DNA of 64,000 bases from Epiperipatus broadwayi (GCA_028023455.1 JAQFVV010006453.1:1160001-1224000), one strand, 5' to 3'. Positions 1-11,344 are shown, numbered from the stretch's first letter. The notes: generated by a model from the sequence alone, not told the origin. Made by a program: numbers and translations.

Positions 1-2718
1 TATTAATAATATTAACCAAGAGGACTATTCCAGTGAGTAAATTATTATTATGGACATTGTACAGGAAGCTTAATAGAAAAGCTATTTGCTGATTAAAAGT
101 AAAGTACGCATTATTTTATATAACAGCAAAATAGTCTTGTCCAAGATTAATAAGTAATATGACAAGTATATTTTATAATAATTTATGGAGACAATGCTAT
201 AGAAATAAATGTTATATCCTTTTTGAAGGAAAACATTATAAAAAATTTCAAGATGTTATCTTAAGTAAAGACTAATGGAAATATTTACAAAAGCGTATGT
301 TATTAAACCCGAGGTATATAGGGTTATACGCGTTTATAAAAGATTGTTTAAAAAACTGAATTTTAAGACAAGAATGAAACTGCTGAAAATAAGTAATAAA
401 TAGCAATAAATTTTCCTAAAGAAGAAACCTACAGAGAAAATGAATACATGAGTAAATAAAAATGTGGAATTATGGAAATATTTTTTATTACGCAAAAAGT
501 TTATCTGGATAGTTCAAGCTAAGCCAAAGGGACCTGATGCATCATTAGGCTGACATAGAATATTCTAGGATAGTATGGAAGCTTCATGGAATTATTTTTA
601 AATGTTATGATTTTGTTATGATTTTAATAATCATCATTCTGGACTATAGGAAATATTATTCTATAACTTTTCTAGGACGGATCGATGATTATTTTATTTA
701 ATTTTTCAAGATTTTAAAAGATGTCCTATTATTTTTTATTATTCATTTTTAAACTTCACTCACCACCACCGGAAACAGTTTTTCTTGTTCATTGTCAAGA
801 GAGCATAGCAACAGGGGAGTTGTAAAAATCGCTCTTGAGGAGAACACTTTTTAAAAAAAAAAAACATTCGAGAAAGAAAATAAAAATATTTGAATTTATA
901 AAGAACATTCGTCTCAGCTGAAGATTAAGTAAATATAGTTTTGACTTATTTATTATTTTTAAAATGTAATTATTTTGGTTTATAAAAGTAGAAACATGAA
1001 TATTAATTTATTGATAATATTATAATCTTATAGTATAATAATTTAATTATTTATATAAGAACATTTAAATAAAAGTATGGATTGTATTTTCATGTATGCA
1101 ATGTTGTATCTAATTGATGGAAAATGAAGACTTCAAAAATGATGACAAGTTGATATTACTTGGTAATAGTTAATGAATATTGATATATTTTATGATGTTT
1201 ATTTTGTTTTTCTTTTTTTTTTTTTTACAGATTGCCTATGAATTATAATGTATGAAAATATAAATGTTGAATTATATGCAAACGCATTTGTACAACACTT
1301 TTAAATTATGAGATTAGGATTTATTTTGGGAATATGCATACTATAATTTTATACTAGTAATATAACACATGATGATGAATATTATGTGATTCTTTTAAAA
1401 ACTTTAATATTATTGGATGTTCAAAGTATTAATGTGTCTAGTTCGTATGTGTTTAGGATGTAAAATAAAGTAAAGCAAACCTTTCTTGTGGATTAGTGAA
1501 ATCACTGTAATTATAATTGAATTTTGTTTATTATTTTGAATATGCAAATTAGTTACTTGTCGATGTAAGATTTGATAAATCTTTTAGGAAATAATGGTAA
1601 GATAGTAACTTGGTTGTAGTATTATGAACATGAACCCAAGAGATGATATTAAGGTAGGATGTAATAAAGGAATATGAATAGTATTTTATAATCTTAGTAG
1701 ATATGCAATATAGTTAACAAAGCCCTGTAGGTGTATATTTATTTATGGACAGTGTCTATTTTCTTTAAGTATTGATGTTTCAATAAAGCTGAAGGAATAG
1801 CTTTGATATCATTGATAGTTTTGGAGGACATTAGACAGAATAAGTCATGCCTCTATTTCTTATAGATACACTGTGCCATGGTATTTTTCTCCGATATGTG
1901 CTATGAGTTATACTCTAGTTTTTCTTCCCTAGCCTACACATCTATTCGCTATCTAGATTTCCAAAGTAACTACATTGCAAAGTATGGTATATTTTAAAAG
2001 AAATAATAGAAAATTTAGAGTTTAAGATATGCTATTGTCTGAATAAGATAAGTTCATTTACTTGTAAGAAGAAGTAGAATTTGTGCAAATTGTAATTGAA
2101 AATCCAATGGATCTAAAAGGAAAAAGAATCATAAAATATGTGATATATTTTATTTTGGAAAATAAAATAAACTTCAGGAATAAAATGTGTAAAGCAAAGT
2201 TGCTTTTGAAATATTAAATAATTTTTAAATATTTTATTTCATTTTTTAATGAGTACTGCATATATAACATATGATCAATTACATTTTACAGTGTAAAATA
2301 ATTATGATGTGCTTTTTTTAAAAATATTAAGCATATAATTATTAAACACTACACATTTGATTTATATATTATATATCCAGTTGTTATATATGATATAAAA
2401 TATTAAATGATTACCCTTTAATTTACATGTATTTTGGGATTTGTATGACTTTCTAATAGCATGTATAGTAAAAGAATAAGGCAAGATTGTAATTAGTTAA
2501 TGATTTTTTGCAATTCCCTTAATTATAATTTGATTAATAAATGTTTACTTGAAGTATCCAGAAAATTATGATCCTGATAAAATAAATTGAAAATAGATAT
2601 TTACAAATATTTGTGATAAATAATAAAATTTATAAGGATGATATTACAGAGGATAATTTTCCACACTAGTTATGTATTATAAGTTAAAAGCAGTTGATAT
2701 CTTTCTATAATTTAATTG
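1..2718. other. AT-rich sequence without a recognised gene
   Basis: All six frames are broken by frequent stops and no known domain is visible. The tract is uniformly AT-rich with short A and T runs. The only gene-like signals are a splice-acceptor-like site near 1230 and an AATAAA hexamer at 1782-1787. It is most simply intron or intergenic sequence. Confidence 0.6.
1203..1230 (+). promoter_or_regulatory. possible 3' splice site
   Basis: A run of about 15 T preceded by pyrimidine-rich sequence ends in ACAG, the form of a strong animal splice acceptor. The sequence after it closes within a few codons in every frame, so any exon here would be a terminal or untranslated one. An AATAAA lies about 550 bases downstream. 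In DNA this rich in T such sites arise often by chance, so the call is weak. Confidence 0.2.
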
Positions 2719-3185
2719 GTGGATACAAGAGGTCTAAATAGCTTTATAAATGTAAATTCATTGAAAGCAGTCAGCATTTGAAAAAAAAACCAATATCAAT
2801 AATAAACAACGATCTCAATCTGTTGTCATGGCAACCTCCTTTTAACAATAAAAATTAAAATCCACCTTTACTTATAATGTAGTAAGTTTATATAGATGCT
2901 AAAGATGGCTACTTGACTACAAAGAATGAAATTATTGTCAAGAATTGGTGTCCTAGTGGTTAGCATAGTTGCCTTCCAAGCAGGTGGCCCGGATTCAATT
3001 CCTGGTCAACACATTTGACATATGGAAAAAAAAATGAAATTATTAATTCAAAGAAGTTTAAATAAGCCATTAAACAGATAAATAAAACCTGTTTTGAAAG
3101 CAGATTAACAAATAATTAATTATAACTTTCAAACTGCAATCCATTTATGTATTAATTAGATAATAATTCTAATAATGCTTAAGAC
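2719..3185 (+). repeat. dispersed repeat RepA, one arm, split by a SINE
   Basis: This matches, in the same order, the left arm of the foldback structure at 10114-10434. Shared blocks include TTGTCAAGGCAACCT-like sequence, a block around GATTGCAACTTGACTAC, and a terminal block around AACTGCAATAC. The copy is interrupted at 2937-3032 by a SINE with matching 12-base flanks, and the RepA homology resumes after it. There is no coding potential. It is a non-autonomous repeat of unknown class. Confidence 0.6.
2937..3032 (+). mobile_element. short tRNA-derived SINE, Gly(TCC)-like head
   Basis: The element begins GTCAAG, carries a tRNA-like body and ends TTGACATATGG plus an A run. The body has a good box A (CCTAGTGGTTAGC), a Gly-type anticodon arm with TCC (GCCTTCCAAGC), and a degenerate box B (GGATTCAATTCC). 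Five of seven acceptor-stem pairs can still form, so this is a derived copy and not a working tRNA. The 12-base sequence AATGAAATTATT flanks it exactly at 2925-2936 and 3033-3044, a target-site duplication typical of LINE-assisted insertion. The insertion point lies inside RepA. Confidence 0.75.
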
Positions 3186-3610
3186 TAGATAGATTTATAA
3201 ATGTAAATACATGAAAGCAGTCAATACTAAACAATACCAATATCAATAACAATTAAAAATCTTAATCTGTTGTCAAGGCAACTTCCTTTTAACAGTAAAA
3301 GTGGAAGTCCATATTTATTTATGGTCTAATATGTTTATGTAGACCCTAAAGATTGCAACTTGATCACAATATGTTATATATACCTGTTTAATGAGATTTA
3401 TTTAAACTTTTTTGTATGGATACTTTCACTTTCCATGTTCAAGTTGCAATCTTTAGTATCTATGTAAACATATGAGACCATAAACAGAGGTGGATTTTCA
3501 TTTTTATCGTTAAAAAGTTACCTTGACAACAGATACAAATTGTTGATTGCTATTAATATTGATATTGTCTAAATGTTGACTGCTTTCAATGAATTTATGT
3601 ATGTATATAT
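3183..3610. repeat. RepA inverted pair
   Basis: The left half (about 3183-3372) reads in the same direction as the RepA arm at 2719. The right half (about 3380-3605) is its degenerate reverse complement, sharing the GTTGTCAAGGCAACTT block, the GATTGCAACTTGA block and the AAAGCAGTCAA block. It therefore has the same foldback design as the better-kept structure at 10114-10784. Confidence 0.55.
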
Positions 3611-3624
3611 ATATATAATTAATC

Positions 3625-4215
3625 TATTTATTCAGTATAATAAATGATTACTTAGAGGGATTTGAACTTAGGGTTTTCAGTCTATATTCATCCTCCACTC
3701 TATCTCAAACAACTACTATGCATAACTACACACATATGAAAAAGATTAATGATATCCAATATATGTATTTTGTGCTGCACTAGCACTTATCAGTTGGACC
3801 AGATCATAATCTCCCACACATATATGCAATCAGTATTCTGCTTATATTAAAATAGCAATTCCTTACCCTTTAATGGAAAGGCTTTGATTTTATCACCCTC
3901 CAACAATTCAACCATGCATTTTATTACAGAATCAATGATGGAATGTTCAAAGTCTTTAGTAGATTTGATATTGTAGTCACACCCATATAGAAAATTACAT
4001 CAAACTTATCACTCATATTATCGGAACATTGTGTATCCATTTATATTAATAGAAGAAGGATGGGAAGGACTTATAGTATGATGTAACCTATTTCCTAGGC
4101 AATATGAAATTAATCTATTCCTTCAGTATACTGAATGTTTATTATAGTAAATAGAGGGATTTCAACTTAGGATTTTCATTCTATATTTATCCTACACTTT
4201 ATCTCACACAACCGA
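3625..4215 (+). repeat. dispersed repeat RepB, with a second head copy
   Basis: A block around AGAGGGATTTGAACTTAGG at about 3655 is repeated at about 4155 (both followed by CTATATTxATCCT and a CTCTATCTCA-like stretch). Between them is a body with TATTTTGTGCTGCACTAGCAC and TCAGTTGGACC, which is shared with 4340-4735, 10850-11095 and 14570-14720. The GGATTTGAACTTAGG block looks like a degenerate Pol III box B, so a tRNA origin is possible but unproven. No coding frame is present. Confidence 0.5.
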
Positions 4216-4339
4216 TTTATATGTACATACAAATGAGCATAAAGTTGTATTTACATCTTTTGAATATGAAAATCTTCACGTTAAGAGATATGTTATAGGA
4301 ATTATTACAAAATGAATACCTCAAATTATTACTTTCAAA

Positions 4340-4735
4340 AATAAGATTTATTAACACAATTATTCGAACTCAGACTTTCACACGACCCACTACTCTCAGT
4401 GCCATCTCATATTTCTGACCCACCTGATGACACACATGTTGAAAAGATAAATAATCACCAATATACGTATTTCATGCTAAACCAGCAATCATCAGTTGAT
4501 CTGGATTACTATCCTCAAACACATATATAATCAGTGCTCAGCTTTATATTAAGATAGTCAATCTTCATACTTTAATGGACAGACTTCAAACTATTCCAAC
4601 TCACAACTCTTCAGCCTTTCATTTCATTGAAAATCTGATAGTGGGACGTTCAAAGCCCTTGTTAATGCCAAGGTTGTCATCCTACCCATGTTGACATATT
4701 AGTCATTCTGCCCCCGAATGTACAGGAGAATAATC
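4340..4735 (+). repeat. dispersed repeat RepB copy
   Basis: It starts with an ATTCGAACTCAGACTTTCAC-like head and continues with AAAGATAAATAATCACCAAT, ATTTCATGCTAAACCAGCA and TCAATCTTCATACTTTAATGG. The same blocks occur in the same order at 10850-11095. The head also forms both arms of the inverted repeat at 61707-61856. Function and class are unknown. Confidence 0.55.
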
Positions 4736-5467
4736 CATTTATATTACATATATAAATGCAGGTTTAAGCCTGTACAATGTATTAACACAATTATTGTAGT
4801 TTATACTTAGCTTTTGTATCTTTCAATCTTTTTTTAATATAATTTCAAGTGTCTTCGATTTCTAATTCAGTATTTTTATTCTGCATTTTTTTTCCTTACA
4901 TCATTTCAGCAAACTCTTCCACCTCAACCGTATCCAATATAAATATACGTATCGGTGTGTGTGTTTTTAATATTGATTTTAGATAGTTTATTTTTTATGT
5001 TTCCCGCACCTCCCACCATTACTTTTCAAATCTCTTCTTGTTGTAATGAAACTTTTTCTTCTTTGGAAAATTCATTTTTCTATTTAATAAAGAAAAAAAG
5101 GATACAAATTCACATAAAAGTTTCTGATTAAATAAGTTTTGATTCTATTTTAGTTTAATAATTAATTAACAGGCGAATATGTGTGACATTTCTAACCAAT
5201 CGATATTGTTTCTTTTCTACCTTTTTTCAATAGATAAAATTGCGATTGAGAAACCAGCAGGAAGTTTTGTTTGTTAAAACTGATTAAAAAAATCTTTCGA
5301 TATGAAATTATATATAGCATTTTATTATAATAGATTTATGTATAAATACTTTAAAAAAAAAAAAATCTAAAAACTAATCTTAAAGGAACTTATAAATAAG
5401 TAGTTTCAAATAATATAATAATAGTAAGTTTTGTTGTTTTTTTTTTGCTGATATTTTGTTTTAAAAA
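4736..5467. other. AT-rich sequence, nothing recognised
   Basis: No coding frame, tRNA or long repeat is visible. A short GT run lies near 4955, and several T or A runs occur before the SINE. Confidence 0.5.
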
Positions 5468-5480
5468 AACTCAAAACGTT

Positions 5481-5598
5481 TTTTTTTTTTTTCCATATGT
5501 CATAGCATCGGTTGGGAGGCGAATCCGCAACAACCGTTTGCAACCAACTGCTTGTTTGCAAGGCAGCTGCTCTGACCTCTCGGCTAACAACGCTTGAC
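5481..5598 (-). mobile_element. short tRNA-derived SINE, extended-loop type
   Basis: Read on the minus strand it begins GTCAAGCGTTGTTAGCCGAG, has a box-A-like TTAGCCGAGAGGTCAG and a box-B-like GCGGATTCGCCTCC, and ends ATGACATATGG plus 13 A. Between the anticodon-like TTGCAAAC and box B is an extra segment of about 25 bases that the Gly-type copies lack. The flanks AACTCAAAACGTT (5468-5480) and AACTCAAAATGTT (from 5599) differ at one base and are a target-site duplication. The shared first six bases and tail place it in the same family as 2937-3032. Confidence 0.75.
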
Positions 5599-5756
5599 AA
5601 CTCAAAATGTTTTAAATATTACTTTAATATGTTTTCTAAGACTTGATTTTTATACATTTAATTATTCATACTAATTTTACTGATTTTAATGACATTAATA
5701 AATGTATTCGTAAAAAATACCAATAGGGTTATGCTAATTCCAAAAAAAAAATTACG

Positions 5757-6230
5757 AATCTCATCATTATCATCTTTTTCAACCATTATCAATTTCCTGC
5801 TGGATGAAGATCTCTAAATTTGATCCAGTTTCTTCAATCTCTAGTTTCTCTTCTCCACATCAAAGTAGAGAACTTCCTTATCTAGTTCGTCCACAATGTG
5901 GTCTTTTTCTAGGTCTTTTAAATCTTTTAAGATCAAGTTTAAGATTTTAGTTGTCCATCTATTACCATTTCTTCTAAAAATATGCCCAACCCAGTTCCAT
6001 TTCAGTCACTAAATTCTTTCAATGATGTCAATGGTAACATCTGTTATCTTACTATTTTGTTTTCAATTCTTTCATTGAGTGATCTGAAAATCTCTGTAAT
6101 GTTTTTCTGTTAAATGCCCAAGTCTCAGATCCATAAGTGAAAACTGTTCATATACATTTATTAATACTTCTTTTTACTTTTCTCTTCTGAGAAAATCTAT
6201 TGAACATTACTTTAGTCTTATCTTTAGTTC

Positions 6231-6278
<48 letters not shown>

Positions 6279-7620
6279 ATAGATGGAGCTTTACCAAGAC
6301 CTCCAAACAAGCATATTCTGTTTACATAAACGTCAGAGTCACTAATCACTGTCTCTTTCATTTTGCTCCACCCTCAGATCAGCTGATTTCAAGCTGATTT
6401 GCTCTCATCAGTGAAGGGATAGAAGTTAGAAAACTAGACCTAAACACTAACTCCAAGCGTTTATGTCTAGTTTTATAACTCCCATCCCTTCACTGATGAG
6501 AGCAAATCAGCTTGAAATCAGCTGATCTGAGGGTGGAGCAAAATGAAAGAGACAGTGAATATTGACTCTGATGTTTATGTAAACAGAATACGCTTGTTTG
6601 GAGGTCTTGGTAAAGCTCCATCTATTGATCATTAATACAAGCAATAGCAGGTTTTTACGTATATAAAACTTGTTTTTCTTTTTCATATATATATATATAA
6701 CTCTTGCAACATTTTCTTCAGCTTCGAAGCATTACCTACAAAAACATCCATATCATCTGCAAAATCTACATGATAAATAATCTTCATTTACTTTTACTCC
6801 CTTAGCTTTCCATTTTAATCTGTAAAATACTTCTTGTAAAACTGCTGTAGGAAGTTTTGGAGATGTGGAATGACTCTATCATATACTCTTCCCAATATTA
6901 ATCTTGTTAATATCACTATGTAGTCTAATCTCTGCCATTGCATTTTGGTAAATATTCTTCAGAATATGAAACTATCCCAGGTCCATATAATTTATGATCC
7001 AATGCTTTAATCACTATAGAATGAGGATAGAATCAAATGTTTTTTCATAAGCTAAAAATCCAAACCTAATGGAAACTCATATTTATTGATTTTTTTCTAT
7101 AACTTCTCTCATTATTTGGGTGTGATTCACCGTGGTAAACTTGTCCTTGAAGATAAATTCTAATTATCATGGTTTTAGAACAGATAAAAGACTGGTTGAT
7201 CTGTAATTTCTAATAGCTTTTTTATCAACTGTTCTAAATATCAATATATCTTCTGTATTCTTCCAATTATCTGGCCCATATTTATCATTTAAAGTTGAAT
7301 TTATAACTTTCAACAATTTTTTTTATTTCTTCACCTGCTTTCTTTAAGATATCAATTCTAATTTTATCATTTTCTGTAGATTTTTCCTTTCTTTATAGAT
7401 TCATTTCTTCATTTAAAATGCTGGGCAGTTTAGAAAATATAGTAAATGTAGAAAATACTATATTATCTTGCTTTTGTCTATATACAATTTCATGAAGTTA
7501 TCTCTCTTTTTTAGTAATAGTTCATCGTTTTATTGCAGGAATAAGTTTTCTATTAATCTCAAAATATTGTTTTACATTTTCAATATTTTTAATCTTTTAT
7601 ATAGATTTCTGTGTTAATTC
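5757..7620 (-). mobile_element. degenerate RTE-type LINE, reverse transcriptase region
   Basis: The minus strand carries a stop- and frameshift-ridden reverse transcriptase and 3' end. The RT catalytic motif FADD is readable at 6752-6763 in the context DFADDMDVFVGNASKL. Toward lower coordinates come the segments seen in other copies here (YKYLGQ-type and WNAFG-type region, then the C-terminal W..RWxxxI-type region), ending at a TGATGA-type tail near 5757. A foldback element interrupts it at 6275-6629. RTE-clade LINEs encode an endonuclease and RT for target-primed insertion; this copy cannot be active. The 5' end is not defined. Confidence 0.7.
6275..6629. mobile_element. foldback MITE-like element
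   Basis: The arms 6275-6420 and 6484-6629 are near-perfect reverse complements, starting ATCAATAGATGGAGC and ending with its complement. The pairing continues more loosely to within about 20 bases of the centre. There is no internal gene, so it would need a transposase in trans. It lies beside an (AT)n run and splits the RTE copy, so it or the AT run arrived after the RTE. Confidence 0.7.
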
Positions 7621-7801
7621 ACAATTATATTTTCTTATGCCATTATTAATTAACTAATAAATGAGTTTAAACACATTGATATTTAAAATACTCGAAATTG
7701 GGGAGTTAACTTTATAGCACTATAGGTGACACTAAAAACGGAGTGGAAAAAGTATCCTTTAAAACACAATTAACATATTGAAGATTTTCATGACGTGTCA
7801 T

Positions 7802-7832
<31 letters not shown>

Positions 7833-7849
7833 AATATATTTATATCATG

Positions 7850-7883
<34 letters not shown>

Positions 7884-8220
7884 CAAATGATTTTGTACTG
7901 AATTTTAAACACAAATTGTTATCATAAATTATATTAGTGGGCAGAATTATCAACATTTGTTAAAAAAAATTGCTGCAGATATGAAAGTAATTTTTTATTT
8001 GTTCATCTAGGACCAGAAGAGATTTTGAAATTAGCAAACATGTTTTTCTTCAAAAAATTTTAATTTGAATTTACCTTTCTAAATATATATGTATAATATG
8101 TGTAATAGTCATAAGCATAACAAAAAATGTTTGGCCCCTATGAAAAATATATTTTTAGTACTTGTAATACATATCTTAAAAATATCTCTCATATGTGAAT
8201 ATTCCCTTGTTACTAATAAT
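7621..8220. other. AT-rich spacer with (AT)n runs
   Basis: Two (AT)n tracts at about 7807-7832 and 7850-7882 are separated by AT-rich sequence. Nothing else is recognised. Confidence 0.5.
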
Positions 8221-8310
8221 GCATTGGTGACCTAGTGGTTAGCATAGCGGCTTTCTAAGCAGTTGTCCAGTGTTCACTTTCCAACTGATGCCTTGATATA
8301 TAAGAAAACA
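8221..8310 (+). mobile_element. short tRNA-derived SINE, Gly-like head
   Basis: The body GCATTGGTGACCTAGTGGTT with AGCATAGCGGCTTTCTAAGC is a tRNA-Gly(TCC)-like sequence in which the anticodon has become TCT. GCATTGG can pair along its full length with CTGATGC near 8290 if G-T pairs are allowed. Box B is badly decayed. The end CTTGATATATAAGAAAA is a diverged form of the TTGACATATGG-A(n) tail seen at 2937-3032. The GTCAAG start is not visible and no clear target duplication was found, so the copy is older or truncated. Confidence 0.6.
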
Positions 8311-8399
8311 GAAGAATACTTTTCTTGCTATTATCATAAATTAACTCTCAGCCAATATCATGTTTACTTCTATATATATATATATGTAGACTCTTTTTA

Positions 8400-8690
8400 C
8401 TCTCCATACTAGTTCTCCATTTTTCCAGCTCCCTATTTTTTATTAATGCATCTATTCTATCCCATTTTTTGCCACTATAGCACTCAACAATCCTCCTATC
8501 ACAATCATTCAACCTTTAGTATACTGATATAAAATCTTTATCCAAATCTTCTGCATATCATACTACCTTTCTCACCATTCTTGTTGCCTGCCCTTTACTC
8601 ATAGCCCAATTAAATACTATTTTGGCTATTCTCTTATGATCCATAAAATTGCAATCTGCCAAAAAATTTTATTTTACAGTATGATGTGAT
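8400..8690 (-). mobile_element. LINE C-terminal fragment
   Basis: Minus-strand reading gives broken but protein-like stretches, including MDHKRIAKIVFNWAM and further on DCDRRIVECYSGKKWDR and ALIKNRELEKWRT, in frames split by stops. Similar patterns (basic, ending in a W-containing helix) occur at the C-termini of LINE reverse transcriptases. It lies directly downstream, on the same strand, of the LINE 3' end at 8681-9096, so it is either a second insertion or a rearranged part of the first. Confidence 0.4.
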
Positions 8691-9096
8691 GTGATGTGAT
8701 ATATTTGGCTTCTCCTTAAACGAAGTCAAGAATATCTCAGCAATTATGCCCAGATAAACCTGTTAGCCACTTTATTTTCCATTCCCCATTCTTAAGTCTT
8801 CCCATATTCTGCCCCATCCCATTTCCACAACATAATCTTTGTCAACTCTATGGCCTTTATATCTAAATTCCCCTTATCTCTTCGCAAACCCAACATAAAA
8901 CCTAATAACTTTTTGTATAATCACTTTGTTCATGTCTATTCTCCCATAACTTCATTATCTGAATCCTTTCTGCTTTCAAGCATTTACATTCAATCAACAG
9001 ATGCCTAATATTTTCTATACCTTCCTTACACAATGTGCAAATTAAATCATCCATAGTTTTCCATTTACATGTATATTCTCTTGTTGCTAAGGATAA
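8681..9096 (-). mobile_element. LINE 3' end with CCHC zinc knuckle
   Basis: The minus-strand frame from about 9096 to 8902 contains a C-x2-C-x8-H-x4-C motif (LICTLC ... RHLLIEC), the zinc-knuckle pattern at the C-terminus of many LINE reverse transcriptases. After a frameshift near 8915 the coding continues as LLGFMLGLRRDKGNLDIKAI and ends at a stop at 8792-8794. The 3' UTR ends in a pentanucleotide run (ATCAC)n at 8681-8702. The same 3' UTR occurs at 41560-41745. The 5' side is cut by a RepC element at 9097. Confidence 0.6.
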
Positions 9097-9256
9097 CAAA
9101 CTCTTCATACAGTAGTGCCACCCAGTGCAAAGTCTTAGTAATCAATGGATGCAGCAAGGTTCCATTGCTTAGACTTGCACTGTGTGGTAAACTGTATGGA
9201 GAATCTACTGTTAATAACAGCTTGTATAAGCATAGGAAATGATCATGTGATATTTT
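9097..9256. repeat. inverted-repeat element RepC
   Basis: CAAACTCTTCATACAGTAGT is mirrored by an ACTGTATGGAGAATCTACTG-type end near 9190-9210, and CCAGTGCAAAGTCT by AGACTTGCACTG. A trailing segment with TAACAGCTTG and TGATCATGTGAT also follows the copy at 12593. It is a MITE-like, non-coding element and forms the 5' border of the LINE piece next to it. Confidence 0.55.
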
Positions 9257-9630
9257 GGTAGTTTTATAAAAATAAAAAAGGCTATTTTTTGGAGCTTAAA
9301 TGTCACTTTATTAGCAATTGTCCTTATGAATATTTTTATTTATCATGCTACTTTTTTTCTCTCAAAAGATAATTTAATTACATCCAAGTAGTAAATAGAT
9401 TATAATGACCAAGTAATATTAAATGACCATCATTGAAAATAAATTGCTACTTTTTATACTTCATTAATAAAATTTAGAATATTGTATTCAAAAAATGTTA
9501 TAAACTTAAATTTTAAGGGTTCCGAAAATAAATTATTTAATAGCTTGAAAATATATAATTAATTTTATTTTAAATAATTTCCTCAAAATAAACATTGACT
9601 ATTAAATTCTATTGAAAAAAGAAAAAAATT
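9257..9630. other. AT-rich spacer, nothing recognised
   Basis: There are no open frames, tRNA boxes or long repeats, only A and T runs. Confidence 0.5.
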
Positions 9631-9754
9631 CTCTTTTTTTCCATATATCATAGCATCAGCCGGGAGGCGAACCCTCAACAACCGTTTGCAATCAACTGCT
9701 TGCTTGCAAGGCCGTTGCGCTGCTGCGCTGCCATCTCGACTAACAACACTTGAC
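9631..9754 (-). mobile_element. short tRNA-derived SINE, extended-loop type
   Basis: On the minus strand it begins GTCAAGTGTTGTTAG, has GAGGGTTCGCCTCCC as the box-B-like block, and ends ATGATATATGG plus an A run. It matches the copies at 5481 and 59329 along its length, with a short internal duplication of GCAGCGCA type before the anticodon arm. Flanks are A-rich on one side, so the target-site duplication cannot be judged. Confidence 0.7.
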
Positions 9755-10113
9755 AGAAAAAAAAAAAAAAAAACTTATAATGTTAGTTTTACTAAAATAA
9801 TTGAAAAGTTCACATAGAATGAAAAAAACATCTATTATATATGACAAATGATAAAATATTTATATTATTTTCACAAATTGATGTCAGTACCAATTGAAAA
9901 AAAATATTTCTCAGAATTAATAAACTTTCCACTGTATTGGGGTTTGACTTTTTTTTTTTAACTTGGTAATTAATATGCTTTACTAAAAATCGAAAGGATT
10001 TCTTTTACTCATAACGTTATCCAATTTTTCAAATTAATTTTGTTCATTTATATTAAAATTGTATTTTTAAATTATATTATTAATTATCTAATATCTAACA
10101 TACGGGCTATATA
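9755..10113. other. AT-rich spacer
   Basis: A run of about 18 A borders the SINE. Otherwise nothing is recognised. Confidence 0.5.
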
Positions 10114-10824
10114 TAATTAAGTTCCAACCAGTAACCACCTAAACATTCACAGTAAAATATAGTAATCAATATGTCTCACTGCTGTCAAGGCAACCTTCAC
10201 ACCTTTTAATAGCAAGAATGGAAATCCATTCTTACTAATGGTCCATTGAATATATATGGACACTTAAAGATTGCAACTTGACTACAGAGTATGAAATATT
10301 GATACATTGAAGTGTAAATAAACCTCTTTAAACATGAAATAAACATGTCACTGTAATGCAGACTAATAAATAGTCAATTAACATTACAAACTGCAATACT
10401 TTTAAATTGCCCATGTATTATTTAGAAATAATAAGCGAAATAGTGTCTAAAGCTAATCTGGGATTATTATTTCTAAATAATACATGGGCAATTTAAAAGT
10501 ATTGCAGTTTGTAATGTTAATTGACTATTTATTAGTCTGCATTACAGTGACATGTTTATTTCATGTTTAAAGAGGTTTATTTAAACTTCAATGTATCAAT
10601 ATTTCATACTCTGTAGTCAAGTTGCAAGCTTTAAGTGTCCATATATATTCAATGGACCATTAGTAAGAATGGATTTCCATTCTTGCTATTAAAAGGTGTG
10701 AAGGTTGCCTTGACAGCAGTGAGAAATATTGATTACTATATTTTACTGTGAATGTTTAGGTGGTTACTGGTTGGAACTTAATTACATCATTATCCCAGAT
10801 TAGCTTTAGGCACTATTTCGCTTA
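10114..10824. repeat. RepA foldback with interleaved second inverted repeat
   Basis: Arms 10114-10434 and 10464-10784 (321 bases each) are reverse complements with only scattered mismatches. The 29-base spacer and its edges (about 10433-10468, including CGAAATAGTGTCTAAAGC) occur again inverted at 10788-10824, outside the right arm. The order is therefore A, B, A', B', which cannot form both hairpins at once. The arms belong to RepA (compare 2719-3185). It is non-coding. The high arm identity points to recent origin or conversion. Confidence 0.8.
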
Positions 10825-10849
10825 GGCTATATATAATATATACCTGTAC

Positions 10850-11095
10850 AAACAATGTAATATATAGGATATTTTTGAGCTCAGACTTTTCACATGACCC
10901 TCAACTCTCCACACTATCTCATACTACTGATACACTTGACCACATATATGTCTAAAAGATAAATAATCACCAATATAAGTATTTCATGCTAAACCAGCAC
11001 TCGTCAGTTGATCCAGATTATCATCTCTACACATATATACAGTAAGTGCTCAGATTTATATTAAGATAGTCAATCTTCATACTTTAATGGACTAA
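10850..11095 (+). repeat. dispersed repeat RepB copy
   Basis: The blocks GAGCTCAGACTTTTCACATG, CTCTCCACACTATCTCATAC, AAAGATAAATAATCACCAAT, ATGCTAAACCAGCACTCGTC and AATCTTCATACTTTAATGGAC match 4340-4735 in order. Confidence 0.55.
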
Positions 11096-11344
11096 TTATC
11101 ATTATTATTATTATTAACAGTTTATTAGCTAATAAAAGGGTAAAAAAAAACAGATCTTAAAAGTGAATGTTGCGCTGATTTTATAAATGAATCTATGAAT
11201 TACAAATTATTGTCATTCATTGTTTTCAACCGTTTTCGATTCATTACCCTGTGCAGTTTGGCCAGTTTGATGCAATGGGTGAAGTGCCTGACTTGGGATC
11301 GGGAAATCCCAAGATGGAGTCCCAGGATTAGCAATGAAGCCATT
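11096..11344 (+). other. spacer with possible tRNA-like relic
   Basis: A short (ATT)n run opens the segment. At about 11255-11335, GCCTGACTTGGGATCGGGAA followed by GATGGAGTCCCAGG resembles the anticodon arm and box B of a decayed tRNA-derived element. Neither an acceptor stem nor a target duplication is clear, so this is only a suggestion. Confidence 0.25.

Noticed and set aside
2942-3013. Functional tRNA-Gly(TCC) gene
   Set aside because: Acceptor stem and box B are damaged, and it sits between target duplications with an A tail, so it is a SINE copy.
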